From Trifolium pratense (lineage: Eukaryota; Streptophyta; Magnoliopsida; Fabales; Fabaceae): a stretch of 64,000 bases of DNA. Below the pieces are notes generated by a model. That model ran no database searches. It was not told where the DNA came from and saw only the letters and a list, made by a program, of their open reading frames with translations. How positions within the stretch are numbered: the first letter of the stretch is position 1; each line of letters begins with the position of its first letter. A program made the translations under genes and the position numbers. The DNA lies in assembly GCF_020283565.1 (NCBI RefSeq), contig NC_060065.1, positions 22,928,409-22,992,408 of the forward strand, read 5' to 3'. Below, one piece after another: positions 53,870-64,000 of the stretch.

Positions 53870-55600
53870 GGTAGCGTGTTGTAAGAATTGAACAATAGTG
53901 ACAAAATTTTTAACTATCAATGATCTTTCGTTTTGTTTTCTTCATTTCAAATCAAGGATACTGCCTATTGCCTACTACTCTTTGTTCCTTTTCAAAGTCA
54001 GTGTTTACACTATACCAAAGAAATTTTTCCAAAATAGAAATATGATAACTTTTAGATATAACTGGATATATAACTAATCCATTAATTTCATAAAGAAAAA
54101 AATTAAAAATTAAGACAAAACTATGCTTCACTTACCTCATTTTCTTGATATTTTTATGTTTATAAACTTATAAGTTATATCTATATCCATTAAAAGATAA
54201 TATACTTGTAGTCCTACACTACACTACAAAAAAGAAAGGGTAAATAGGGTTTTACCCCCCTGCAAAATAAGCCAATTTTGCATTACCCCCTGCAAAAAAA
54301 AAACTTGGGATTACCCCCCTGCAATATGAAGATTCTCTCTTTTTACCCCCCTGTTTGACAACTTGGCATAGAATCTTTATTTTTTATGAGGTGGCATGCA
54401 TATGTGGCATTTATTTATTTTTTATTTTTTTAAATTTGCACATGTCATTTTTATTATTAAATAAACTAAAAATTAAAAAAATAATAATAAATTCTTTTCT
54501 AATTTCCCCTTCATCCCTACCACGATAACTTCCATCATTAAAAAAAAACTAATATTGATGAATGATATACCTTTTTCCTCAAATTCATGAGTAGCAGTCT
54601 TTAATTGGACATAAAAAAAAACTGAAATGAAGAAGCAACTAAATACTACTAAAATCAGATTATAATATTCACAAAAACTGAAATCAAACCTAAAAAAATT
54701 GAAAATTCAAAGTTCAGAAAACTTACCCAGTCAAACCCTAATTTGTGAACCTTAACAAACAATAAAACATTGCAAGAAAAAAAAATCAAAATTAGAATAT
54801 GAAATCAAATCATGAAATAAGGAAGGGATTAAGAAGCAAGTTGAAACCTTTCCATTTGAAGAAGCCACTGGAGGGGGATGAAAGTGACGGCGGCGAAGGT
54901 GTTGGTGGTGGTGAAGATATCGGAGAGGATGAGAGAGAGCTGATGAGAGAAGAATTGAAATCTATGAGAAAGAAAGTGAGTTATGATATTGAAGAGAGGG
55001 AGAATTTGAAATTGATTCCAACCTAATTGAGGTTTTTGGATTCTAGTCTGTAAATCTGCAATACCGAAAGGGACAGCTCAAGGAAGGTCTTCTTCTTGCT
55101 TCTCTGTTTTTCTTTTGAACAAATTTGATTTCAAAATTGTTTGCCAAAAGGAGTAGAGAACTTCTGCAACGCGACACAATGAAAAGGACGGGTCGTTGTA
55201 TGCATATGTGCGTTTGCTTTTTTTTTGTTGACCTAAACAAACCGGACTGGGCTTGGTTGGTCCTTAATCGACTGGACTGTTGTTTTTGGCCCAGCAAGCA
55301 ATGAGATGAATGGGAGGGAAAGGAAATTCAAATTGTTGGCCAAAAGAAGCAAATTTTTTCAAATTCTTCCAGCTAGGATTTGTGCAGATTGTATGTGTGA
55401 TTGACATGTGTCAAAAATGACCATTTTGCTGAGTTGAATTTGTGTAGTTTTAATGATGGGATATTTTCTGGCTTAGTGATATAAAGGGAATAGAATTTAC
55501 AATCCCTATGTTGAAAATTAGAGAAGTGCAGTGCGTAAACAAAAGTTATGCTGCACAGTGAAAAATAGTTGCAACAAAGTGGTGGATTTTGATTTTGGGT
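53870..55600. other. Intergenic with dispersed-repeat text; no supported gene
   Basis: 54225-54360 holds C-rich repeats (tttacccccctgcaa, three times) after a CACTACAAAAAA string that resembles a CACTA start, but no matching right end was found. The frame at 54799-55026 (a Gly/Asp/Glu-rich 75-residue text) lacks homology I can name and is probably part of the same dispersed repeat. Confidence 0.35.
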
Positions 55601-55605
55601 CTCGT

Positions 55606-55768
55606 TAACATGTGCCCTTAGGGCACGTGTTAAGATATACCAAAATAGAAATTCATCATTTAATGATACAAGAAATTTAATGCTTTAAAAGTCAAAATGC
55701 ACAGATTAGCATTTAATAATTTCTATTTTTGCTTCCTTAACATGTGCCTTAAGGGCACAAGTTAACAT
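55606..55768. mobile_element. Small MITE-like element with palindromic ends
   Basis: The two ends read gttaacatgtgcccttagggcac and (complement of right end) gttaacttgtgcccttaaggc. Each end is itself a near-palindrome around ccttaggg/ccttaagg. About 165 bp in all. The exact borders and duplication are uncertain. Confidence 0.45.
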
Positions 55769-56059
55769 TCTCCTTTGATTTTTGCAAGTCTAATTATGAA
55801 AATGGATTTTCAAGTGGTGATTTTTCAGTGGCAAGTCCAATGAATGGTGGAAACAAAGAGAGAGATGAGTTGTAGAGGGTGATAGTTGAATCTAGTGCAG
55901 AGAGTCTATAATTAAACCTATGGTCTTGCAGGATCTAATGGTAAAAATATAACTGGACCATGGTGGGAAAAAAGTATACTTCCCCATACTAAATCCCACC
56001 AGATGACAAAGGTGTTTTTCGGAAAATGTCATCTACCAAGCTTCTCTATCTATTTTTAT

Positions 56060-56225
56060 TTTCCCGTTAATTTCTGTAGGGGAATATGCGCAGCATATAA
56101 GGTGGGTTTTCCTCTCCCAATCAACTGAATTATCTCGGTATGCATGAGTCACGAATCGAATTCCTGACCACATGCATCAGAGACCAAGACATTTATCACT
56201 TGGACCAATTCATTGTTGGTCACTT
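56060..56225 (-). mobile_element. SINE family 2, copy B
   Basis: On the minus strand: aacaatgaattggtccaag, cttggtctc, gtggtcaggaattcgattcg, then gggagaggaaaacccacctt. This is the same order and spacing as the copy at 29725-29918. Confidence 0.55.
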
Positions 56226-56949
56226 TCATTTCATTTCTTGTCAAAAACTAATTTTTCAGATATAACCTACTTATAGTTTTTTTTTTTTACGTTTTATCTC
56301 ATTTTTTATGTTTATTATTTCTTTATTTTTTTTAAAAAATATAATAATTATTCATTAACCGTGTATTTTTATGTCATTTTGTACTTAAAATAACTTAATT
56401 TGTCAAACACTTTCATTTCATTCTACTAACCTTTAAGTGTAAGTTATTACTTATAAGCTAATTCTTCGACTAGAAGCTAATAAAGCCTCCATCTCAAGTT
56501 AAATTTGATAACGTTAAAAAAAAAATTAAAAAAGAAAAGAAAAAGATAATGGTGTCTTATTTAGAATTAGATGGTTGCTTCTGGCCCTTGTTAAGGAAAT
56601 TAAATATAGTAAAAGCCTCTTAAAATTTGTGTAGTTGACTTTTTAAAAATATAAAAAATGATCTTTATAACACAAAAAAAATTATTTTTGTTTTATTAAC
56701 TAGTGCATTAGGGGCATTAATTATAGAGCTGATATACGAGTTGACTTTGTCCATTTTTTTTTTCAATAAGCAAAAATTGAATTATAAGAAGTACATTAAA
56801 TGTACTTAACCCTATGTACCAAAAAAAAAGTACTCAACCCTTACATTTTGCAAAAGTAACATTATATCCTTTGAATACATGCTAACGAAGCATTACACCA
56901 ATCAGAAAAAGCAAAAGAGAAACTATTTTTTATACGACCTTATGAACCA

Positions 56950-57195
56950 AATTATATGATCCACTAGGGTAGGGAAGATACGTTAGGCACATTAGCCAAA
57001 TCTACTCGAAACATAGTGTTGTTCCGCGTGCGCCACAAATATCTAGTTGTTGCTAACCAAATTATATGTCGACCCTTTGCATGCTTGTTATTTTTCACTA
57101 GCGAAACTAGCGAGCCAAACATGTTAAAATGCTTCCAACTTTTCTCAAAAGGTATAAAACCAACATTCAACCATTTGTAAAATTTGTGCCACAAC
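56950..57195 (-). pseudogene. LINE fragment, region after reverse transcriptase
   Basis: The minus-strand frame includes FNMFGSLVSL and IIWLATTRYLWRTRNNTMF, the conserved text after the zinc-binding zf-RVT motif of plant LINEs. It joins directly, in opposite orientation, to another LINE piece at about 57200. Confidence 0.6.
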
Positions 57196-57204
57196 TAGAG
57201 AAAG

Positions 57205-57775
57205 AACAAATGAAGGTTTCTTTATTTGCGTGGAGACTCTTGTGAAACAGGTTGCCAACAAAAACATATTTGGTAACTCGAGGCATTATCACTCCAAATG
57301 TTCACTATTATCTGTCCGGGTGTTCACTTATTTCTCTCATGCAGCTTTTTGGTTCTCTTTAGACGTTAGTTCGGTCGTAGATTGATGTTACATTGGTGGA
57401 TTCTCAAAATCTACCACCACACTCAATTTATCTATTCATCAGGTGGTCAGAAAGCGTGTCACTCCTTTATGCGACTCATATGACTCTTATGTGTTCGAGT
57501 TGCGTCAAAATTTATAAAAAGTTATTAACTCAACTGTTGAACAAAGTCAAACTCTAATCCTTTTGATGGATGAAGACAAAGAACACTAATCTAGCTTCAA
57601 ACTACCATTGTTGATAGTCAAGTGTCTATCTGTTTGGGATAACTAATATGTTATTCATGTTGTTTTATCGATTGACGCTTTGTAAATTTACGTAGTCTCT
57701 TTCGGTATGTGTTGTGCTGAGGTGACTACTGTTGGTATTTTAATATATCTCATTTATGTTTGTTAAAAAAATTAT
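57205..57775 (+). pseudogene. 5'-truncated LINE, 3' end
   Basis: The plus strand begins with the zf-RVT motif (VSLFAWRLL, then NRLPTKTYLVTRGI) and continues through decayed C-terminal text into a typical LINE 3' end (tggtattttaatatatctcatttatgtttg) with a short A tail near 57766-57772. Stops and frameshifts are present. Truncation at the 5' side is normal for LINE insertion. Confidence 0.65.
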
Positions 57776-58500
57776 GTTATAACATAACATATAAATTCTG
57801 GTGTAGGCTCCAGGGTGTCGAGCTCCAAGCTTAGCAAAGAAGTCAGCACAAACATTACCCTCTCTAAGCGTATGAACAATTCTAATCCTCCGGTCTCAAG
57901 CATTAAAAAATATTATTTGAATTATGATATGTCAACTTTTGTATAAAAAATAAATAGAATTAGAATTGAAAACAGAAAAATTAAAAACTAAAATTTGAAA
58001 AACAAATTCAAAGAATAAAAATAAAAAGTGCTATATTTAGGGGAAAAAAACATAGTTAACCCCTTTCATTTATTTATTTATTTAATTTTTAAAGGATATT
58101 ATACTATAATAATACCTTGGTAAGGGTAATTTACCATCTAAGAGCATTTACAAAGTAGAAATCCAATTTTGGGTATCTAAGTGGGTCCCGCGTATACAAA
58201 TTACTCATTTGTAATTTTTTAATAATAGTACCTAACTAATAAGTACTCAATCTCTCCAACCCAACACCTCTTAAAAATTTTTAAATCGGTCTCACAAATA
58301 ACTACACATCTCATCAATAACTCTACATCTTTATAAATGGGTCTCACAAATTCTATTAGGCACTATGAGAGAGGGTCTATTTGGTACTAAAATATATTGT
58401 GCTCTAATTGTAGTACCTAATGAGTACCATAAGGATCTAATAGATAATTACACCATTGGAGATGATCTAATGGTAATTACATAAACCCCCTAAAAATCCT
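57776..58500. other. Upstream region of the acyltransferase gene; no other gene seen
   Basis: A/T-rich, with an abrupt change to C/G-rich text at about 58500, where the leader exon begins. Confidence 0.4.
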
Positions 58501-58504
58501 ACCC

Positions 58505-58669
58505 CGTCACTCCGATTTTGTTCTCTTCTCTCTCGTCGGTCGTCTCCGCTTCGCTCTCACCGCTGCCGCGAACTCATCTTATCGGTCACCTCGCTACGCC
58601 GCCGCGTCTCATTGTCTCACTTCACTGCATCACCAGATCTTCTCTTTCGCGTCTGAGTTAACAGGCCAG
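58505..58669 (+). other. Putative 5' untranslated exon of the acyltransferase gene
   Basis: C/T/G-rich text without any ATG, ending in ggccag|gttcg. It could splice to an acceptor at 58861-58862 (ttcag), just upstream of the ATG at 58899. The exon start is approximate. Confidence 0.45.
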
Positions 58670-58857
58670 GTTCGATAACATTGTCAAGTTATTCATTTCT
58701 GAATTCGGATTTAGGTTGATTCATTCTTAAAGTTTATTTATTTTTACTATTTTCTTTGATATATTTTCTTTGTTTTGGTACCTTTGGTTCATAATTTTAG
58801 GAGAAATTTGCACTTAATGATTAGTTTTTTTGATTATTTTCAATTGCCAATGAAAAA

Positions 58858-58983
58858 TTCAGCTCGTTTTCTTTTGCTGCTGCGTGCGTGTGAAACCAAT
58901 GGCGTCAATGGTCTCTCTCTCAAACACAATCGGATTCTGTGACAGCAAAACCAAGCACAATACCCTTTTATCAACTTCTTTAT

Positions 58984-59046
<63 letters not shown>

Positions 59047-59495
59047 CGTTTAATTTTGAAATTATATTTTGAACTTCACCATAACACAGAAACCACATGA
59101 TTTATAAGTATGTTTAATTTTATAATTTATCAGTGGATTTGAATATGTTGATGATAAGTGGCAACAGGTTATGTAAGCAAAGTAATTCAATGTTTTCTTT
59201 TGATTAAAAACTTGGAATTGTTATCTGGAATTTACTCATCAGTGGGTATGTATTATTTAGGTAATCTAAACTCCAGTTCAAATATAGTTGACATGAAGAT
59301 ACTATTGCGGCGCAGTTGTAAAAAAGTTGGACATGACCAAAAATGTTTTCGACTATATGGCCTATTTGGAGGGAGAAAAGATAATAATGACAAAAGTTAT
59401 GATGCACCTTCTAAGGTTTGCTAGCAAACTTTGTTTTCTAGCTCTTCAGTACATTGATATGTTATGTATATATTCATTGATAGGATTACAAGTTT
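58858..59495 (+). repeat. Inverted duplicate of the 5' end of the YbaB-type gene
   Basis: Corresponds to about 46865-46220 on the minus strand. It covers the end of the 5' leader, exon 1, intron 1 with its (CT)n run, exon 2 and the first 80 bases of intron 2. Exons and introns are both conserved at roughly 85-90% by eye. Because introns are included, this is a DNA-level duplication, not a retrocopy. Confidence 0.9.
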
Positions 59496-62105
59496 TTTCC
59501 TCTTTCACACTCATTAGTGCGATCGTTTTTCTCTCAATCTTTATCCATTACATGTGTGTTTCGTTTCATTGAACTCCTCTGATTATTGCAGTTACTCTCT
59601 CATAGAGCAACACCTTGTAAACATCCAGTTTTCAGTAAGTTTGTGTTTGCAGTTTGTCAATTTTTGCAACTAATTTTCTGTTTATTTACTTGTTAAGTGT
59701 TTGAATATGTGTAATTAATTTATTTTGGATTTAAGTTTTTTATTAGATTGTCAATCAATTGTAGTAGTAATAGTTACATCAACATTAATCTCAATTCAAT
59801 TTTATCTTCTTTTTCCTGTATAGCTTCTCAAAGTAGTTTGTTAGGCATCCCCAAGAAGCAAACAAATGCATTGAGGGTGTCATTTTGTCCCAAAATCGAG
59901 CTGTGTGGACCTCGTTTCTGTAACAAATTGAATCCTCAACATAAACTCCCTAGGGACGTGATTGTAAGATCTGAGATTACTGCAGGAGACGGCTATTCAA
60001 TACCCGGTTTGTATTAAAATGTCTTGTTTGTTTAGGTTAAAATGGAAGGCCTGTTCTGTATGTGATGTGATGGTTGATCTTCAATTTATTGCAGAACTGA
60101 AATTGGAAGCAAAAGTTAGGGGAGTTTGTTTTTATGCTGTTACTTCTTTTGCTGCTATATTTCTTTTTATGTTTATGCTGGTTGGACATCCATTTGTGCT
60201 CCTGTTTGATCATTACCGGAGAAAGTTCCATTATTTTGTTGCCAAAGTCTGGGCTATGTTGACTGTGACCCCGTTTTTCAAAATCGAATATGAAGGGTTG
60301 GAGAATCTACCGCCTCCAGATACTCCCGCCGTGTATGTTTCTAATCATCAGAGTTTTCTAGACATCTATACTCTTCTTACTCTGGGAAGAAGTTTTAAAT
60401 TCATAAGCAAGACTGGGATATTCCTTTATCCGATAATTGGGTGGGCAATGTTTCTTTTGGGTGTTATTCCTTTGAAGCGCATGGACAGCCGAAGCCAGAT
60501 GGTATTCTTTCACCATTGTTTTTTGCAGCTAATTTTAACCAGTTCTTCTTGATTGAATCTCAGTTTTCTTTTAAATTACCTCTCCCCATGGATTTCAAGA
60601 TACCGATATCTCTCAAATCATGGTTGTCTTTGCTTCTTCATGTATAGGACTGTCTTAAACGGTGCATGGGTCTGATCAAGAAAGGAGCCTCTGTTTTTTT
60701 CTTCCCAGAGGGTACACGCACTAAAGATGGAAACTTAGGTGTATTCAAGGTTAGTTTTCATGCAATCATTTAAACCTTTGTAGATTAGATAATCATGATT
60801 TAGAAGCTAACAATTGTAGATAGTTGAGTTATTTATATGTTCTTGAGAAAAATAGCACATAACCTGGAAAAAAATAAGGTATCAAAATTATAGCCGGAAA
60901 AAAAAAATATAGCCGAAAAATAACAAAGTAAAACTGAAATAATATACTGTATTTCATATGTACTGATAATATTATGTCCTATAATACCTACCCTTCCTAA
61001 ATACCCAAACCAAAACCACCTATCTATCTCATTTACTACTACTGTAGCACACCTAAAACTCTAAGCATACTGATATTCTAATGCTATTTTCATCTTGTTG
61101 GAAATATATATCACTTAAAGAAAACACCCTAAAGCTCTTCGATGGCCTAAATAAACCATAAACTTTGCTGGATATATAGCTCAAGCAGGAAGGTACATAT
61201 GGGAATTCGGAGGAATGACATGGACTATGTCAAAATACGAAGCTTCTTATAGAGAGAAGTATAGCTTTTGGTGGGAAATTGACTTGCAAGCCCGTGACAT
61301 TGTTGACTAGGCACGAATTGTATGATTGTATCTTGTGTTATAATGTATATGTATATACATATAGAAGGGATCCGTTGACTCCAAGGGTAACTCTACTCTT
61401 TAGAGTTACTCCAAATTTTGACCCTTGATTTCAATATTAATCGATGGCTATGATTATTACTAATAATCCCTGGTGTGAGGTTTTCCTACTCCTTCACCGT
61501 AAACTACATGTGAGGCTGCAGTCGTGAACAACAGTTAGTACAGCAAAGTAGTACAATTGGGACAAGGCAACAACCACAACATTACTAACTTAACAAGGCT
61601 TGTAAAGAAAAAAGAATCATGATAATTTAAAATGAAACATTGGCTTCACCCTGAGTACATATTTTATTTACCATGGTCTTGAGGTCGATTTTCTTCATTC
61701 CTGTCTTCACATGAGAATGACATGCTTAGGACTGGGATGCTAATTTACCTAGATAGGGAGCGTTACACATTCAAATTGAGATCTATTCTTTTCAAGTCTT
61801 TTATTTTGCTGTACCTATTTATTTTTAGTAGAGATTTCATTTCAATGAACTGACTGTCAACTTTTATTTTTTCCCTTGGGGGGGATGTACAGAAAGGAGC
61901 TTTCAGCATTGCTGTGAAGACTAAAGTACCAGTTGTACCAATTACCCTTATTGGAACTGGCCAAATCATGCCAGCAGGAAGGGAGGGTATAGTAAACTTA
62001 GGTTCCGTGAAAGTTGTTATACATAAACCTATAGATGGAAATGATCCTGACATGCTATGCAAAGAAGCTAGGAATAAAATCGAAAGTGCGCTAACTCATG
62101 CCTGA
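58899..62105 (+). CDS. LPAT1: Plastid 1-acyl-sn-glycerol-3-phosphate acyltransferase with a borrowed N-terminus
   Basis: The model joins 58899-58983, 59261-59415, 59592-59634, 59824-60006, 60095-60501, 60648-60749 and 61893-62105, giving 395 residues with every phase consistent. The enzyme adds a second acyl chain to lysophosphatidic acid to make phosphatidic acid in the plastid lipid pathway. Residues 1-80 duplicate the N-terminus of the YbaB-type protein (MASMVSLSNTIGF..., RLYGLFGGRKD). Residues 81-155 are the acyltransferase's own transit region (SHRATPCKHPVF, SQSSLLGIPKK). A membrane segment follows (about 166-193). The catalytic NHQSFLD motif starts near N239, GVIPLKRMD lies near 277, FFPEGTRTKDG near 309, and VPITLIGTG near 340. 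Exons 3-7 match the family with certainty; the use of exons 1-2 is inferred from phase and the absence of another start. The Arabidopsis plastid enzyme has about 356 residues as I recall, so this product is about 40 longer. Confidence 0.85.
58988..59042. repeat. (CT)n microsatellite in intron 1 of the acyltransferase model
   Basis: About 27 CT units directly after the exon-1 donor, shared in position with the parental gene's intron 1. Confidence 0.95.
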
Positions 62106-63050
62106 AAAATGTATTGCAAAAGACGTCTGTAAATTTCTATTACATGAATATCGAACCCCTTGTGCCTTGAAACAAATTGGAAAGGTAAAATGCCTGCCTC
62201 TTTCCTGATTAAGGACAATTAGTACCTTTTAGCAAGGAAAATTATGTATTTTACAGGTCATCTGTGCCTCTGGTCAGATATATGTTTATTATTCTGGTGT
62301 ACTCCACATTTTGTTATTGTTATAAGATCACAATTTTGCATTTCAGTCTTGTGTGCAGATTGGGATTTTTTCTTTGGAGAACTGAAATGAATTATCTTGT
62401 TCATACTAAACTTTTTGTTACTTCCTCCAGTGCAGTCATAAGCTCTTTCAGCGAATTTTGTTTCATGTTGAAGCACCAGGTGTACTAGCTGTGAGTTTGT
62501 AGCTCTTCAGGTGTTGAAGTTATTTGTTCAATCTTTGTCTGTCATATTGGTTCCTCCACATTTTTCTTTCAGTACTATGGAGGATGGAGGCTGTGAGATT
62601 GTTCATTACATCTGCTGCCTCAAAGGGTTGATTTGCTGTTTTCATACTTACATATCATATCATACAGAAGAATTAAATGAGAGTGGAGATATGCAAATTA
62701 AAACGGCCTTACTTGTGAAGTCCTTTACCGTTGGCAAGAGAACATTAAAAAAAATTAAAACTAATTTTTATGTAAAAACTGCTTAGCAGGATTTTAGTAT
62801 ATGAGTGTTTTTTTGTTGATGGCATGATAGGGTTTTTTTCGCCAAAAATCTGTTTTTGTACAGGTGTTATTATTTGTGTTATCATGCCAAAGGGATTATA
62901 GGATTTTCTAGAAATTTAAATTGCTCAAATTGCTCTTGGTGATTAATGTTGATTAACAATTTTGTTAGATTAGAAGAAATGTACATATTTGCTGTTTACA
63001 TATATAATTACATTCATATTCTTCAAATCATTAAAATAATTTTTTAAGGG
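62106..63050. other. 3' region of the acyltransferase gene and intergenic sequence
   Basis: Likely 3' untranslated sequence, then A/T-rich DNA. Frames at 62264-62488 and 62511-62786 lack recognisable features. Confidence 0.4.
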
Positions 63051-63089
63051 CCAGTTAGTCATTCATTAGTTTATTTTTTTCATTCTTTA

Positions 63090-64000
63090 TCATTTTTATG
63101 TATTCGGGTGTACTTGTTTTGCTCATCGTTTTATCTCCAGGTTGTGCTAAAATGTCTACTCATGCTATCAAATGTGTCTTCTTTAGTTATTCTTGTGTCA
63201 TGTATTACTCTCGTACACATTGTTTCTACACCTTTGCAGATATTACATTCTTTGATGACATAATTTGCCAACTCATTAGGTTATGCTTATTTCCTATTTT
63301 GAATCTATTGAGTCCACTCTTCAATTATTCGTGTCTCCAAAAACTATAGATACATCACCATCAATCTCTCCATTACCTTTGAACCGGTATGGCACCTATG
63401 ATAGAAAGTTTAGATCACATGCATTCACCAACAAAAAAAAAAAGTTTAGATCACATGCTTTAGCTCCTGCTTCAAGTGTCCTCATCCTTGATTCGGCTCT
63501 TGATTTTTCCATTGACACTTGTAACCCTCATCCTATCTATAATTTCCTTTCATACCATTGATTATCTCCACCTATCGTGCTTTTGTTTCTGCACTTTCAT
63601 TTGTTTTTATTCCTAAGACTATTTAGGAAGCATTATCCCGTCTAGGGTGGAGGCAAACCATACTTGATGAAATGTCAACGTTGATGAAATGTCAACATTA
63701 GACTATGATGATATTGATACTTGGGATCTTGTTACACTTCCTTCTGGGAAATCTATTGTTGCTTGCAAGTGGATATTTAGTGTTAAGAGTGGCCCTAATG
63801 GACAAGTAGATCGATTGAAAGCTCGCCTAGTAGCAAAGGGATACACTTAAGTTCATGGTCAAGATTACAGTGACACTATTTCTATAATTGCAAAGACGGC
63901 ATCGATTCACCTCTTTTTGGCCATGGTTGCCATGAAATATTGTCCTCTATTTCAGTTGGATATCAAGAATGCCTTCTTGCATGATGATTTTCTTGGATTT
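63090..64000 (+). pseudogene. Decayed Copia pol fragment (runs off the window)
   Basis: The text near 63134-63270 corresponds to the conserved region after integrase (AIKCVFFSYS, FADITFFDD). From 63715 the Copia reverse transcriptase begins: WDLVTLPSG, ACKWIFSVK, RLKARLVAKGYT, then a TAA stop where relatives continue, QDYSDT, and LDIKNAFLHDD near the end. It is a different, separate Copia lineage from elements 1 and 2. At least one in-frame stop (about 63848) shows it is dead. No LTR is visible inside the window. Confidence 0.85.

Noticed and set aside
54799..55026. 75-codon Gly/Glu-rich frame as a gene
   Set aside because: Low-complexity text next to dispersed repeats, with no recognisable domain or context.
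58859..59098. Minus-strand frame of Arg-Glu repeats
   Set aside because: Translation of the (CT)n microsatellite.
58899..59415. The duplicated exons as a separate pseudogene of the YbaB-type gene
   Set aside because: Possible, but both exons are open, the splice sites are intact, and phase and position fit the acyltransferase that otherwise lacks a start, so fusion is preferred until transcripts are seen.

Overview
This is AT-rich nuclear DNA from a flowering plant: genes with GT-AG introns, a DYW-class PPR protein, plastid-targeted proteins and dense, nested transposable elements. Gene content and repeat style suggest a papilionoid legume of the Medicago/Trifolium/Pisum type. That assignment is inference; no organism-specific marker was tested.

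Layout. 1-7 kb is gene-free: a probable solo LTR, SINEs, a CACTA-like repeat patch and a hAT-type element with a perfect 8-bp target duplication. 7.07-10.80 kb is a complete short LTR retrotransposon that encodes gag and protease only. 12.7-14.7 kb is an intronless DYW pentatricopeptide-repeat gene (+), and 16.9-18.4 kb an intronless CYP89A-type cytochrome P450 (-). 19.8-27.4 kb is a small unknown gene (about 99 aa) whose third intron holds a 5.9-kb Copia element. 31.85-37.47 kb is a 12-exon cellulose synthase (+) with altered catalytic motifs. 38.8-39.1 kb (-) encodes a small secreted or GPI-anchored-looking protein. 42.0-46.84 kb (-) is a 7-exon plastid YbaB-type nucleoid-associated protein gene. 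47.0-52.74 kb is a second Copia element of the same family, inverted, followed by a 1-kb array of 120-bp repeats. 58.5-62.1 kb (+) is a plastid lysophosphatidate acyltransferase gene. The window ends in a decayed Copia pol fragment.

Main finding. The first two coding exons of the acyltransferase model are a duplicate (introns included) of the first two exons of the YbaB-type gene about 12 kb away on the other strand. All splice phases fit, and the acyltransferase exons offer no other usable start codon. The acyltransferase may therefore have acquired its start and plastid transit peptide by local exon shuffling.

Other points of note: a cellulose synthase with DxD changed to DCN and TED changed to AAD; two Copia insertions with nearly identical LTRs but the same dead pol gene, so the family probably moves in trans; dense arrays of short covarying palindromes in those elements; and a gag-protease element with two in-frame deletions.

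All exon models come from reading splice signals, phases and family similarity by eye. No alignment or database search was run.
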